From Chitinophaga caeni (GTDB lineage: Bacteria; Bacteroidota; Bacteroidia; Chitinophagales; Chitinophagaceae), in contig NZ_CP023777.1 in assembly GCF_002557795.1 (NCBI RefSeq), positions 3,977,001 through 4,041,000 on the forward strand: 64,000 nt of DNA, read 5' to 3'. The notes below the pieces were generated by a model. It saw nothing but the letters and a program-made list of their open reading frames with translations, was not told the DNA's origin and ran no database searches. Numbering within the stretch: position 1 is the stretch's first letter; each line of letters starts with the position of its first letter. Shown here piece by piece: positions 34,145 to 42,417 of the stretch. The position numbers and the translations under genes were made by a program.

Positions 34145-36088
34145 ATGAAAAGAGTCGCTTGGTTCCTGGCTTTAATGATCTTCCCTTGCTTCACTGCCAT
34201 CGGGCAGGTCCAGTTACCATACATACTGAATGGGGGCGCCTCTCAAGAAAGTTGTAACTGTTATACATTGACACAAGATGTCAACAATACCAGTGGTACT
34301 ATCTGGAATAAGAACCAGGTGAGCTTGCTGAATTCTTTCGATTATGTATTTGACGTAAACCTGGGTTGTAAAGACGCCAACGGGGCTGACGGTATCGGGT
34401 TTATTTTACAAACAAGGGGAACCAATTTAGGATCAACGGGCCAAGGCATCGGCTTTGCCGGTATCAAGCCTTCCGTTGGCGTGATTATAGACACTTTTCA
34501 AAACCCGGATGAAAACGATCCTGCCTCGGATCACGTCGCGATACAAATAAATGGCATCTCCGATCATGCAGATCCGCTCGGTAACCTTGCCGGGCCGGTT
34601 AATGCCGTAAAAGATGAGTCGAATATTGAAGACTGCCAATGGCATCTCTTCCGTATACAATGGGATGCCGGCACACATACCATGATCGTGAGTGTTGACA
34701 AGCAGGAAAGGTTGCGGTTAACTTACGATTTTTTAAACAACGTTTTCGGTGGCAACCCCATGGTATACTGGGGATTTGCCGGATCTACAGGCGGCTACTC
34801 CAACTTGCAACAATTTTGCGCTGCCCTTAGACCTTCCTTCAGCGTCAATGACCAGCAAAGATTCTGTGAAGGATTGCCTATACAATTTCAAAATGCTTCA
34901 AGCTCCTTTGGTAGCATCACGAGGTATTGGTGGGATTTTGGAGATGGTACCACTTCTACTGAAGCCATCCCGCCACCGCATGTTTTCCCGGGGGCCGGAA
35001 ATTATAATATCAAGATGGTCATCGAAGATAATAGCGGCTGCGTTTCTGATACTAATTACACGCAGGTAAGCATCAGCGATTATCCTGTTGTTGCCTTCAC
35101 GCCCAATTTATTATGTACCGGCCAGGACTTTACCATCCACGATGCCTCTACGGCTCAATATGGCGATGTTGTAGCCTGGGAATGGGACTGGGGCAACGGC
35201 GATTACGATTATACGGAAAACCCCGTTTACCCGGTTCAGCAACCCGGTACCCGCCAGGTGAAGCTTACAGCTTTCACCCAGGCCGGCTGCGCCACCACGG
35301 AAACATTCCCCCTGAAAGTATCTGAAAGTGCAGATATAGTAGCTTCGGTAAGCGATGCTTGCTACGGGGATGTGTCGAGGTTTTACGGGTTGAGTTTAAA
35401 TCCGCAGGTGCCTGTCAGCGAATGGCAGTGGAATTTGGGCGATGGTCAGTCTATCGGTACAAAAGATATGCAGTATGTTTACCCCGAACCGGGGAATTTC
35501 CAGGTACAGTTAAGTGCTACCACGCAGGATGGCTGCATTACACGAACCCAGCCGCAAGATGTTACGATCCACTCCATGCAATTAAAAGCTACCGGGGATA
35601 CACTTGTTGCGATGGGGCAACCATTACAGTTAAATGCATATGCCAATGGAGACAACATACAATTTGCCTGGTATCCCGCTACGGGGTTGAATAATCCTTA
35701 CACGGCCAACCCGATCGCGATTTTGCAAGGCGATCAAACATATTCCCTCCGGGCAGAGTCGCCTTTCGGATGTATCGAAACACAAAGTTTGCATGTAAAA
35801 GTTTATAAAGGCCCCACATTCTATACGCCCACGGCTTTCACACCGAATAACGATGGTCAGAACGACTTATTCCGTGCTGTTTCTCCCGGCATGCAATCGC
35901 TGGATTACTTCAGGATATGGAACCGCTGGGGGCAACTCGTATTTGAAAGCAGGGATCTAAGGGCAGCCTGGGATGGCCAGTTCCAGGGGAAAAAAGCAGT
36001 AGGCGGCACCTATACCTGGGCCGTTTCCGGAATTGATTATCAAGGGAAAGTACATCAACAAAAAGGATATGTTGTGTTAATACGCTAG
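34145..36088 (+). CDS. Secreted L-type lectin / PKD-repeat protein with gliding-type C-terminal sorting domain
   Basis: A 647-residue secreted protein. After the signal peptide (ends FTAIGQ) comes an L-type-lectin-like jelly roll (about 25-230; ADGIGFILQTRG, GVIIDTFQNPDEND, ASDHVAIQI, with Asp/Asn residues suited to Ca2+ binding), then three PKD-type repeats (about 235-480: YWWDFGDGTTSTEAIPPPHV, WEWDWGNGDY, WQWNLGDGQS) and an Ig-like stretch. The last 90 residues (TPTAFTPNNDGQNDLFRA, WNRWGQLVFES, GGTYTWAVSG) are the CHU_C/gliding-motility C-terminal domain that directs type IX secretion and cell-surface retention (type B sorting). It likely binds glycans at the surface. Confidence 0.9.
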   Translation: MKRVAWFLALMIFPCFTAIGQVQLPYILNGGASQESCNCYTLTQDVNNTSGTIWNKNQVSLLNSFDYVFDVNLGCKDANGADGIGFILQTRGTNLGSTGQGIGFAGIKPSVGVIIDTFQNPDENDPASDHVAIQINGISDHADPLGNLAGPVNAVKDESNIEDCQWHLFRIQWDAGTHTMIVSVDKQERLRLTYDFLNNVFGGNPMVYWGFAGSTGGYSNLQQFCAALRPSFSVNDQQRFCEGLPIQFQNASSSFGSITRYWWDFGDGTTSTEAIPPPHVFPGAGNYNIKMVIEDNSGCVSDTNYTQVSISDYPVVAFTPNLLCTGQDFTIHDASTAQYGDVVAWEWDWGNGDYDYTENPVYPVQQPGTRQVKLTAFTQAGCATTETFPLKVSESADIVASVSDACYGDVSRFYGLSLNPQVPVSEWQWNLGDGQSIGTKDMQYVYPEPGNFQVQLSATTQDGCITRTQPQDVTIHSMQLKATGDTLVAMGQPLQLNAYANGDNIQFAWYPATGLNNPYTANPIAILQGDQTYSLRAESPFGCIETQSLHVKVYKGPTFYTPTAFTPNNDGQNDLFRAVSPGMQSLDYFRIWNRWGQLVFESRDLRAAWDGQFQGKKAVGGTYTWAVSGIDYQGKVHQQKGYVVLIR

Positions 36089-36181
36089 TGTATTTTATAC
36101 CACTAATTTCAACTATTTTTTCCAGTGCAAAAAAGATTAAATTAAAGGAAGAAAATGTAACTTTAAGGTAATTCCTCGTGT

Positions 36182-36916
36182 ATGAAAGATTTATTTTCAA
36201 CTGATGCGGCAAATTATGCCACGTATAGGCCAGGTTATCCTTCAGAGTTATTTATTTACCTTTCAAACCTAGCACCGGCGCATGAATTAGCTTGGGATGC
36301 CGGCACCGGTAACGGGCAAGTTGCCGCCAGGTTATCATCCTATTTCAAGAATGTAATAGCAACGGATATCAGTAAACCCCAATTAGCGGCAGCAAGGAAA
36401 GTGGCAAACGTCCAGTATCTAGAAATGCCCTCCGAACATACCGATTTTAAGGACGGGTCTTTTGACTTGGTAACCGTAGCACAAGCCGTTCATTGGTTTA
36501 ATTTCGATCAGTTTTATGCAGAGGTGCGTAGAACCTTGAAGCCCGGCGGCGTCATCGCTGTAACCGGTTACGGTTTACTTCGCTCCACGGAAGCTATTAA
36601 TAATGCCATCGACGAATTACATAATGAAATTCTCCGCGACCATTGGGAAGTAGAAAGAAAATACATTGACGAAGGTTACAAAACAATCCCTTTTCCCTTC
36701 GAGGAAAAATCAACCCCGGTCTTTGAGCATAGCTGTGAATGGGATTTGAATCAATTGTTAGGATACTTGGCTACCTGGTCGGCAGTACAGCATTATATCC
36801 GATCAGAACATACTAACCCCGTGAGTTTTATAGAGCCGGCTTTGAAAGCGGTATTTGCAGATCAAGAAAAAATAACTTTTCAATTCCCTATCTTGTTAAG
36901 AGTGGGAACGAAATAA
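36182..36916 (+). CDS. Class I SAM-dependent methyltransferase
   Basis: A 244-residue methyltransferase of the Methyltransf_11 type. SAM-binding motif I is WDAGTGNGQVAARLSSYF (about 38-55), motif II follows in IATDISKPQL, and motif IV is DGSFDLVTVAQAVHWFNFD. The post-motif part (RRTLKPGGVIAVTGYGLL) is also typical. Size and layout resemble small-molecule methylases of the UbiE/trans-aconitate class; the substrate is unknown. It is monocistronic and followed by a terminator. Confidence 0.9.
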   Translation: MKDLFSTDAANYATYRPGYPSELFIYLSNLAPAHELAWDAGTGNGQVAARLSSYFKNVIATDISKPQLAAARKVANVQYLEMPSEHTDFKDGSFDLVTVAQAVHWFNFDQFYAEVRRTLKPGGVIAVTGYGLLRSTEAINNAIDELHNEILRDHWEVERKYIDEGYKTIPFPFEEKSTPVFEHSCEWDLNQLLGYLATWSAVQHYIRSEHTNPVSFIEPALKAVFADQEKITFQFPILLRVGTK

Positions 36917-36949
36917 AATAGCTTGCCATTAAATTTGTTAACATCCTTT

Positions 36950-36975
36950 TGCCCGGTGTCAAAGCCGGGCATTTA
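36950..36975 (+). terminator. Terminator of the methyltransferase gene
   Basis: Arms TGCCCGG (36950-36956) and CCGGGCA (36965-36971) with an 8-base loop, then TTTATA. It begins 33 bases after the stop codon. Confidence 0.7.
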
Positions 36976-37753
36976 TATATGTAACATCGAACAAATCGAC
37001 TAACACCGCCGATGTTTTGAACAGCCAATGTTTGCGTACTGCCTAGTTAATTTTCCTAATTGTTTAATGGGGAAGTTCCGCCATACACTTCTTTATTTAA
37101 CTGGTTCGAGCTTACCAAGATCGGAGTCCATGAAATAACGTTCACCCGGTAGTAGATCTTGTTCGCCAGTATGAGGAACCCGACGATTGGCTGTTACGGG
37201 TGCAACGGTGTAACTACCATTTCGTTTCCCATAAAATTGTAAATGTACTCAATTGTGCGTGGGTCCGAGCTTGGAAGCTCGAACCAGCAAAAATTTTGGG
37301 CTTTGGGCTAAAGCATTCAAAAATCAATCTGCCAGCCCCACAACTCCTGCATAGCATTATGGTCAACCGCTAGTACAACTTGTTCGCCTGTATGAGGAAC
37401 CCGACGATGGGCTGTTACAGGTACAACGCTGTAACTACCATTTCGTTTCCGGTACAATTGTAAATGCCTTCAATTGTGCGTGGGTCCGAGCTCGGAAGCT
37501 CGAACCAGCAAAAATTTTGGACTTTGGGCGTACATCTTGTTCGCCGGTATAAGGAATCCGACGATTGGCTGTTACGGGTGCAACGGTGTAACTACCATTT
37601 CGTTTCCCCTAAAATTGTAAATGTACTCAATTGTGCGTGGGTCCGAGCTCGGAAGTTCGAACCAGCGAAAATTTTGGACTTTGGGCTAAAGCATTCAAAA
37701 AACGACCCCTGGGCACGACCAATTGTGCTCGCGCGCCAGGGTAGTAATTTTCG
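36976..37753. other. Non-coding interval dominated by a triple direct repeat
   Basis: No gene recognised. See the repeat at 37158-37701. The region before (36976-37157) contains an inverted copy of part of the unit (GGTTCGAGCTT, 37103-37113). Confidence 0.6.
37158..37701 (+). repeat. Triple ~166-bp direct repeat
   Basis: Three units in direct orientation: 37158-37323 (166 bases), 37379-37530 (about 152, lacking the tail) and 37536-37701 (166). Each starts CTTGTTCGCC, continues through GACGATTGGCTGTTAC and AACTACCATTTCGTTTCC, has an imperfect hairpin GGTCCGAGCT / AAGCTCGAACC, and the complete units end GGGCTAAAGCATTCAAAAA. Units 1 and 2 are separated by about 55 unrelated bases; 2 and 3 are adjacent. 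Reading frames in the repeat are not conserved as protein. It lies just downstream of the phospholipase C gene. Confidence 0.8.
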
Positions 37754-40282
37754 TTACCCGATAACTGCACCCATAAATGGATCACTGATGCTATCAGCAC
37801 CAGTTTCAACGTGCCCGGTATAACGTCTTTCATATCCATCGTTACCATCGACCATCAGTGTAAAATCATACCAACCCGAGCTTTTCTCCAGGTTAATCAC
37901 GATTTTAACCGGAACTCCGGGATGAACTGTTTTACTGGTAGCAGGACTTTTATATGCATTGTCTACCAGGTTAACAACCAATGGTTGGCTATTGGCTGGC
38001 AGACGTAGTTCAAGGATTAAATTGCCAGTTAACCCGGCCTTTCTAATCTTTCTTTGTTGGTAAGACAAGTTTGCAATCAAGGATGGATCATTTGCGTTAC
38101 CTTTCAACTCGCGTGAGAATCCATTTGGCCCCAGCGCATATAACCAGTAATTGCTCCCTTCAAAATCATTTACATTCCAATCATATTCCAGGGATTCACC
38201 GGCTTCAACCGAAAATGACCATAACTTACAAGATTCATTTTTATACTTACCCGGCGCATACACGCTGAATGGCGCCCCTAATGAACGCTTGGAAAACACA
38301 TCCTTACCGGCCTTCATTTTTACTTTCAGGATACCATTTTGCAAAGGCGCCGCATCAAGATACAACTCGTACGGAATGGCACAAGCCGTTCTCGTACCGG
38401 CTTCCTGCCGCGGTAAGTAAGGCGATTGATGCGGTGAAGCATTGACCGCGGCTATTTGCTCCCCGTTCAGTTTTCTTTGACCGTCCGGTAATTCTTTAAA
38501 CTTAGCATTATAGATCTGCTCGATCACAGCGTCTTTACCAAGGAAAGGTAAATTATGTGCATCGGCAGGATCAAATGGTTTAAAGACGCTGCTCAGGTCG
38601 CCGCAAATTACCCTGCGCCAAGAGGTGATATTCGGACATTCAACGGTTTTGCGGGTCTTATGAGTCAGGAAATGTTCCAAAAACTGTAAGGAAGAAGTAT
38701 GATCAAAAACTTGCGAGCAAACTTTGCCACCCCTGCTCCATGGAGAAGCAATTACCATCGGCACCCGGTAACCTAAACCTATGGGGCTTTCCCTAGCATA
38801 TTTTTTGGATCGCTTGTTGGCCAACTCCTGTTCCATCGTTACAAATTCGCTGCTGGTATCAACACCTTTCGTCGCAGCCCCGGAACTAGGATCAGCAGGA
38901 TTATGTGCTACAAAAGGAGAAAAGTGATCGTAGTACCCATCATTTTCATCATAGGTAAGAACGAAGATGGTTTTCTTCCAAATTTCGGGATCCTGGGTCA
39001 GGATATCGATCGTTTCTGAAAGAAACCATGCCCCGTACCAAGGCGAACCTGGGTGATCAGAATAAGCCGCGGGTGGCACGAGCCAAGAAACCGTTGGCAA
39101 TTGGCCATTCTTAACATCTTCCCTGAATTGATGTAATACATCTCCTTTAGGCACCCTAATACTCCTATCTTCGTTACCATCCTTATATTTCAAAGTAGTC
39201 AACTCATGGTAATCAGGATCCCCAACATTCGTCGTAAATGCTTTCCCGTGTAAAGCCTTCTGGCGCTCGCTCAATTTATCATAAGCAGCTTGTGTAAAGT
39301 TTTTGATGCTGTCTTCCACCATGCTAAGCTGTTTACGCCTGGCGGCCAACTTCCTTTGCAGATCGGGGCTATCCTTTCCTTCGCTGATTTCCCGTTCCAT
39401 GTTAGCGATAGCGATTTCCAAATTAGTTTTGGCTACCGGTAAATATTCACGGTGCGCTTTAGAAAACCGTACGTTGAAATTTTCGAACCATTCCAGCGGG
39501 TTATCTGTAAAATTGGCCAACCAATTTTCTTCCTCATCATCAAGACCAACACCAACGCTGATTTCATTTTGGTAAACTTTCCACGAAACACCGTGATCTT
39601 CCAATACCTCGGGGAATGTTTTCCAATCCGCCCAAGCATTATAATCTACATCGCTGTTCCAAACATTGGCACGGGAATCCGGCTGTTGCTTCGCACGGAT
39701 AGACCCGGTCCAGAAGTACAGGCGATTAGGCGTGGTACCTGTTAATGAAGAACAGAAATTATGGTCGCAAACAGTAAAAGCATCTGCCAAAGCATAGTAA
39801 AAGGGTAAATCATTCCGATCATAATAACCCATGGTCAACGGTAAATGCTCGTAGGATTTGATCGGGGATTTTTTATGCAGTAGCCAACCATCATACTTCC
39901 CTTTATTCCGGGCATCAACTTGGTCGGACCAACCGTGCGGTAAAGAACTCATCCAGGTTGCTTTCGTATCCTTAATATTTAACCTGTAAGGTGCGTAAGT
40001 ATCGCCCTTCTCATCGGTTTGTAGCCAAGCCAAGTTACCATTCGGTTGACGGATGATCCGGGGATCATTGAATCCCCTCACCCCCCTAAGCGTACCGAAT
40101 GTATGGTCGAAAGAACGGTTTTCCTGCATTAAGAATACCACGTGTTCCGCATCTAGATATGTGCTACCGGGTGCAGGGTTAATGGCTAAAGCTTTTTGTA
40201 TTGATGCCGGGATGGTATTTGCAATTCCAGTAGCCCCGGACAATAACGCTGCTTTCTTGATAAAGTCTCTCCTATTACTCAT
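37754..40282 (-). CDS. Phosphocholine-specific phospholipase C
   Basis: An 842-residue enzyme of the PlcH/PlcN (acid phosphatase AcpA-like) family. A twin-arginine signal (SNRRDFIKKAALLSGATG) exports it folded. The catalytic part spans about 40-560: VVFLMQENRSFDHTFGTLRG (metal and substrate motif), YYDRNDLPFYYALADAFTVC, CSSLTGTTPNRLYFWTGS, FVLTYDENDGYYDHFSPF, and VPMVIASPWSRGGKVCS. The tail (about 620-835) carries two DUF756 modules (NGILKVKMKAG; NLILELRLPA). It hydrolyses phosphatidylcholine or sphingomyelin. Bacteroidota make little choline lipid, so the likely use is scavenging eukaryotic lipid phosphate. The stop lies about 50 bases from the triple repeat. Confidence 0.93.
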   Translation of the reverse strand: MSNRRDFIKKAALLSGATGIANTIPASIQKALAINPAPGSTYLDAEHVVFLMQENRSFDHTFGTLRGVRGFNDPRIIRQPNGNLAWLQTDEKGDTYAPYRLNIKDTKATWMSSLPHGWSDQVDARNKGKYDGWLLHKKSPIKSYEHLPLTMGYYDRNDLPFYYALADAFTVCDHNFCSSLTGTTPNRLYFWTGSIRAKQQPDSRANVWNSDVDYNAWADWKTFPEVLEDHGVSWKVYQNEISVGVGLDDEEENWLANFTDNPLEWFENFNVRFSKAHREYLPVAKTNLEIAIANMEREISEGKDSPDLQRKLAARRKQLSMVEDSIKNFTQAAYDKLSERQKALHGKAFTTNVGDPDYHELTTLKYKDGNEDRSIRVPKGDVLHQFREDVKNGQLPTVSWLVPPAAYSDHPGSPWYGAWFLSETIDILTQDPEIWKKTIFVLTYDENDGYYDHFSPFVAHNPADPSSGAATKGVDTSSEFVTMEQELANKRSKKYARESPIGLGYRVPMVIASPWSRGGKVCSQVFDHTSSLQFLEHFLTHKTRKTVECPNITSWRRVICGDLSSVFKPFDPADAHNLPFLGKDAVIEQIYNAKFKELPDGQRKLNGEQIAAVNASPHQSPYLPRQEAGTRTACAIPYELYLDAAPLQNGILKVKMKAGKDVFSKRSLGAPFSVYAPGKYKNESCKLWSFSVEAGESLEYDWNVNDFEGSNYWLYALGPNGFSRELKGNANDPSLIANLSYQQRKIRKAGLTGNLILELRLPANSQPLVVNLVDNAYKSPATSKTVHPGVPVKIVINLEKSSGWYDFTLMVDGNDGYERRYTGHVETGADSISDPFMGAVIG

Positions 40283-40578
40283 TCAAGTTTGGTTTTGGTG
40301 CTACAAGATATAAAAGTGTCGGTTGAATTTCTTACAATGTTTGGTTAAACGGTCATTAAATCATCTAGGGATCGTATTAACGTAACATAAAATAAAAAAT
40401 TAGCAGGCTTTTACTATTAATAACTGGAAACCAATTATTTGTTACAACTGATATAATATCATCACACATGTTGTATTTTTATATTCTACTATTACTGGGT
40501 AACCATTGAATTTGACCTGGAACAAAATACAAATGAGGTTGTTATCAATAAAAGGCCGGTAACTAAAAACATTTATTA

Positions 40579-40950
40579 TTGAGATCTATTACACCAGTTA
40601 TTCAACTAAAAAGAACGTACAGCAGTTTTGATAAAACTGATGGCTACAGGGTTTTAATAGATGCATTATGGCCACGCGGCATCAGCAAAGAGGAGTTGCA
40701 TGCAGATCAATGGTTAAAAACCGTTGCGCCGTCTACCGAATTGAGAAAATGGTTCAACCATGAACCCGCGAAATGGCAATCATTCCAAAGAAAATATGCG
40801 GCAGAACTATCCATCAATGAATCTGTGCAGGCCCTGATCGACATTGTTCGGCTTCACCCGGTTACGACCTTCCTATATAGCGCCCATGATGAAAAGCATA
40901 ACAATGCGATCGTATTAAAGGAATATATTATTACGAAATTAGAAGCCTAG
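40579..40950 (+). CDS. DUF488 family protein
   Basis: A 123-residue protein of the small DUF488 (YeaO-like) family. Recognisable stretches: VIQLKRTYSSFDKTDGYRVL, IDALWPRGISKEELHADQW, APSTELRKWFNHEPAKW and the closing TTFLYSAHDEKHNNAIVLK. These motifs (LWPRG, WFxHxPxxW, YSAKDxxHNxAxVL) define the family, whose function is unknown. No ATG is available: a TTG at 40579 is the best start and gives normal length. It stands alone in the plus strand. Confidence 0.85.
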   Translation: MRSITPVIQLKRTYSSFDKTDGYRVLIDALWPRGISKEELHADQWLKTVAPSTELRKWFNHEPAKWQSFQRKYAAELSINESVQALIDIVRLHPVTTFLYSAHDEKHNNAIVLKEYIITKLEA

Positions 40951-41033
40951 AAGGTTCGCGGGACAAACGGCAACTTCGCGGGATCGGGCTTCAATCTTAT
41001 CAAATGCAATTTCTAAACAGAAAGTGATAATTC

Positions 41034-41411
41034 TTATCCTTCATCCATTTCTTCTTCCATCATGGCCGTGTCGAAATAAGTAGTTAGGTGAATCAACATA
41101 CCATCTTCAATCTCGTAAATATCGCAGATATGCTGCTGCCTCCAAGCGCCATTTAATTGTACCGGTTTCCCATCGCTTTGAACAACTACGAAATTACCTT
41201 CCGCGATCATGTTCGTAACTCTCGATGTTTTTACTTCCGTGCCGCCGGAGCGTAACATTACAAGGAAATGTTCGCGCTTAAGCGGTTCGGGTAGGCCTGG
41301 TAAATGCCATTCGAAATCATGCGATAAGTGCTGCTCAAAAAAACCGACATCTCCCAGTAAAAATGCTTGGTTGATAGCTGTAGCTAATGTTTTATTCTCG
41401 GAAGAAATCAT
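41034..41411 (-). CDS. SnoaL/NTF2-like protein
   Basis: A 125-residue NTF2-like cone-fold protein: helix ISSENKTLATAINQAFLLGD, strand ADFEWHLPG-like FEWHLPGLPEPLKREHFLVM, and later strands FVVVQSDGKPVQLNG and ICDIYEIEDGMLIHLTTYFD. Such proteins are ketosteroid isomerase-like binders or enzymes. The frame runs upstream to 41534, but a TACTTTTG -7 box (41452-41459, minus strand) lies in that extension, supporting ATG 41411. It sits downstream of the ArsR gene on the same strand but apparently has its own promoter. Confidence 0.83.
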   Translation of the reverse strand: MISSENKTLATAINQAFLLGDVGFFEQHLSHDFEWHLPGLPEPLKREHFLVMLRSGGTEVKTSRVTNMIAEGNFVVVQSDGKPVQLNGAWRQQHICDIYEIEDGMLIHLTTYFDTAMMEEEMDEG

Positions 41412-41451
41412 CCTGTTCCATTTAAATTTGTTTGGGTCATGTGCTCTTCCA

Positions 41452-41459
41452 CAAAAGTA
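41452..41459 (-). promoter_or_regulatory. -7 promoter element of the SnoaL-like gene
   Basis: TACTTTTG on the minus strand fits TAnnTTTG, 40 bases before the ATG at 41411. It shows the longer reading frame is not the gene. Confidence 0.5.
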
Positions 41460-41540
41460 AATGGATGCTGCTTTACGGGTTGGGGTTAATTGCGGCATTT
41501 TAACGGTGCAATTGCGCTTCGATACTTGATGCACGGATAT

Positions 41541-41870
41541 TTATTCGTCCTTGGAAGGTCTTTCATCCAGGAGCCGCGCCAGCTTATTCAATTTGGTATG
41601 CCAAAATTGATCAAAATACTGCATCCAATCCTGCAATTGCCGGAACCCATCTTGCTTCAAGGTGCAGTACCGCTCCCGCCCGATATCTTCTATAGATATA
41701 AAGCCCGCTTGATTCAATATTTTTATATGTTTTGAAACTGCCGGCCGGCTCATTTCAAAATTTTCCGCTATCGTATTAATGCTCATGCTATCTTCGGAGA
41801 GCATCTGCAAAATGGTTCTCCTACTAGGATCAGCGACTACTTGAAATACATCTAATTGTTGCGTAGACAT
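41541..41870 (-). CDS. ArsR family transcriptional regulator
   Basis: A 109-residue winged-helix repressor: VADPSRRTILQMLSEDSMSI, then the recognition helix FEMSRPAVSKHIKILNQAGF, and the wing ISIEDIGRERYCTLKQD. There is no metal-binding CxC motif, so it is of the SRPBCC-linked, non-metal ArsR type. It begins one base after the SRPBCC gene and is its co-transcribed regulator. The operator palindromes at 42309-42352 are likely its binding sites. Confidence 0.92.
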   Translation of the reverse strand: MSTQQLDVFQVVADPSRRTILQMLSEDSMSINTIAENFEMSRPAVSKHIKILNQAGFISIEDIGRERYCTLKQDGFRQLQDWMQYFDQFWHTKLNKLARLLDERPSKDE

Positions 41871-41871
41871 C

Positions 41872-42303
41872 TTATACCGGTTTAATATTCTTGATAAAAC
41901 GCTTGCCTATTTTTATCCAACCCTTGTTCATCACGAGGTAAGGGAAATAATTCCGGAAACCATCGAAACCGGCATGTTCTAACTTCAGCAAAGTTCCACC
42001 GTCCATAGGCTCCAAGATCCAGGTAACGATAGAGTCCAGGCCGGGTTTTTCTTTCGACATCCCCCCTTTCCAGGAGTAAACAAGCTTTTGAAAGGGTATG
42101 ATCTCCAGTACTTCGCAGTACACCGTTCCATCAAAGCCGAAATTGATCTTTGGTTTGGTTTTAAAATGAAAATGGTGTCCCACGAGGGGTTTGAAATCAT
42201 TCGGCATAAGCCATTCAGCCAATAATTCCGGATCTGTTAAGTATTCCCATACCAGGGCGGGAGAATGTTGAAATTTGAATTCATGCTGGATGATCTTTTG
42301 CAT
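41872..42303 (-). CDS. SRPBCC (AHSA1-like) domain protein linked to ArsR regulator
   Basis: A 143-residue START/SRPBCC protein: IQHEFKFQHSPALVWEYLTD, PELLAEWLMPNDFKP, GTVYCEVLEIIPFQKLVYSW, IVTWILEPMDGGTLLKLEHA and a C-terminal helix region NYFPYLVMNKGWIKIGKRF. It is first in a two-gene operon with ArsR one base downstream, the reverse of the usual ArsR-first order. In this family the pair likely forms a small-molecule-responsive module, the SRPBCC protein binding the ligand; that is inference. It has a well-formed promoter overlapping two operators. Confidence 0.87.
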   Translation of the reverse strand: MQKIIQHEFKFQHSPALVWEYLTDPELLAEWLMPNDFKPLVGHHFHFKTKPKINFGFDGTVYCEVLEIIPFQKLVYSWKGGMSKEKPGLDSIVTWILEPMDGGTLLKLEHAGFDGFRNYFPYLVMNKGWIKIGKRFIKNIKPV

Positions 42304-42308
42304 AATAA

Positions 42309-42352
42309 GTAACTTTTAAGTTACGCAAACTTAAATGTAACTTAGGAGTTAC
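42309..42352 (-). promoter_or_regulatory. Twin ArsR operators and promoter of the SRPBCC-ArsR operon
   Basis: Operator 1 GTAACTTTTAAGTTAC at 42309-42324 is a perfect inverted repeat (7-2-7); operator 2 GTAACTTAGGAGTTAC at 42337-42352 is 6-4-6. Their centres are 28 bp apart (under three helical turns) and each is followed by GCAAA. The minus-strand promoter is TTTG (42354-42357), a 20-base spacer, then TAAGTTTG (42326-42333): operator 2 lies within the spacer and operator 1 covers the expected start site. Confidence 0.7.
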
Positions 42353-42417
42353 GCAAATTTATCCTTGTCAAAAACTATTCTTAAATTACCTTAAATTGCG
42401 AATTAAATCATTGTTAG

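Noticed and set aside
37464..37823. Plus-strand ORF of 119 codons in the triple repeat
   Set aside because: It overlaps the end of the phospholipase C gene in antisense and repeats the same peptide from the repeat units; not kept in unit 1.
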